Under the pieces are notes generated by a model. It worked only from the letters and a program-made list of their open reading frames with translations. It ran no database searches and had not been told where the DNA came from. Source: Dichloromethanomonas sp964477085 (GTDB taxonomy: Bacteria; Bacillota; Desulfitobacteriia; Desulfitobacteriales; Syntrophobotulaceae). Taken from it: 15,747 nt of DNA. The stretch is from positions 1-15,747 of the forward strand of contig CAYZDF010000062.1 of the NCBI GenBank assembly GCA_964477085.1. The letters run 5' to 3'. Shown here in pieces: positions 15,691 through 15,747 of this stretch. A program made the position numbers and the translations under genes. Numbering within the stretch: the first letter of the stretch is position 1; each line of letters begins with the position of its first letter.

Positions 15691-15747
15691 GCCTTTTTGT
15701 ATTCGGAGCTTTTTTCTTCAGTTTGTAAAAAACACTGTCTCTCTTTA

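Noticed and set aside
1..15747. CRISPR arrays, transposases, prophage or attachment sites
   Set aside because: No regularly spaced repeats, no transposase or integrase motifs and no terminal inverted repeats were found on either strand.

Overview
The window looks like chromosomal DNA from a strictly anaerobic, low-to-mid GC Firmicute. A Clostridia/Peptococcaceae-type organism is my best guess. The reasons are a six-subunit Ech-type membrane [NiFe] hydrogenase, Gram-positive LtaS-type and D-amino-acid transaminase genes, strong AGGAGG ribosome binding sites, and AT-rich intergenic DNA around moderately AT-rich genes. The species cannot be fixed from the sequence alone.

Layout. Bases 1-636 are the 3' end of an elongation factor G gene, closed by a terminator. 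Bases 876-2045 are a monocistronic class I aminotransferase with a strong terminator. Next comes a gene-poor, very AT-rich stretch of about 780 bp (2103-2885). It holds a candidate promoter and a possible 24-codon ORF with a strong Shine-Dalgarno sequence. From 2886 to 8970 a tightly packed operon encodes the complete Ech hydrogenase (echABCDEF) followed by the nickel-insertion proteins HypA and HypB, ending at a hairpin terminator. After a 280-bp regulatory-looking gap with a 12-bp inverted repeat, a second transcription unit encodes hypC, hypD and hypE, which make the Fe(CN)2CO centre. It runs without an obvious terminator into an LtaS-like membrane sulfatase-fold gene, and then, after 137 bp, a D-amino-acid transaminase. 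A small nitroreductase with its own hairpins follows.

The last ~600 bp (15118-15747) hold no credible protein gene. Bases 15227-15646 fold into a large, nested RNA structure closed by a 15-bp terminal helix. It contains several long hairpins, two of them capped by GNRA tetraloops, and is followed by an intrinsic terminator. This is the most interesting element in the window. It is a large structured noncoding RNA that may belong to, or be a shortened relative of, the OLE RNAs of anaerobic/extremophile Firmicutes. That family assignment is from memory and unverified.

How the genes work together. EchA and EchB are the ion-pumping membrane arm. EchC, EchD, EchE and EchF are the soluble arm that passes electrons between ferredoxin and protons. 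HypA/HypB deliver Ni, and HypC/HypD/HypE (with HypF, which is not in this window) build the Fe(CN)2CO group. The large subunit EchE ends exactly at the mature C-terminus, so no maturation endopeptidase is needed, and none is encoded here. The lipoteichoic-acid synthase-like gene and the D-amino-acid transaminase are both cell-wall related, but their link to the hydrogenase genes looks positional only.
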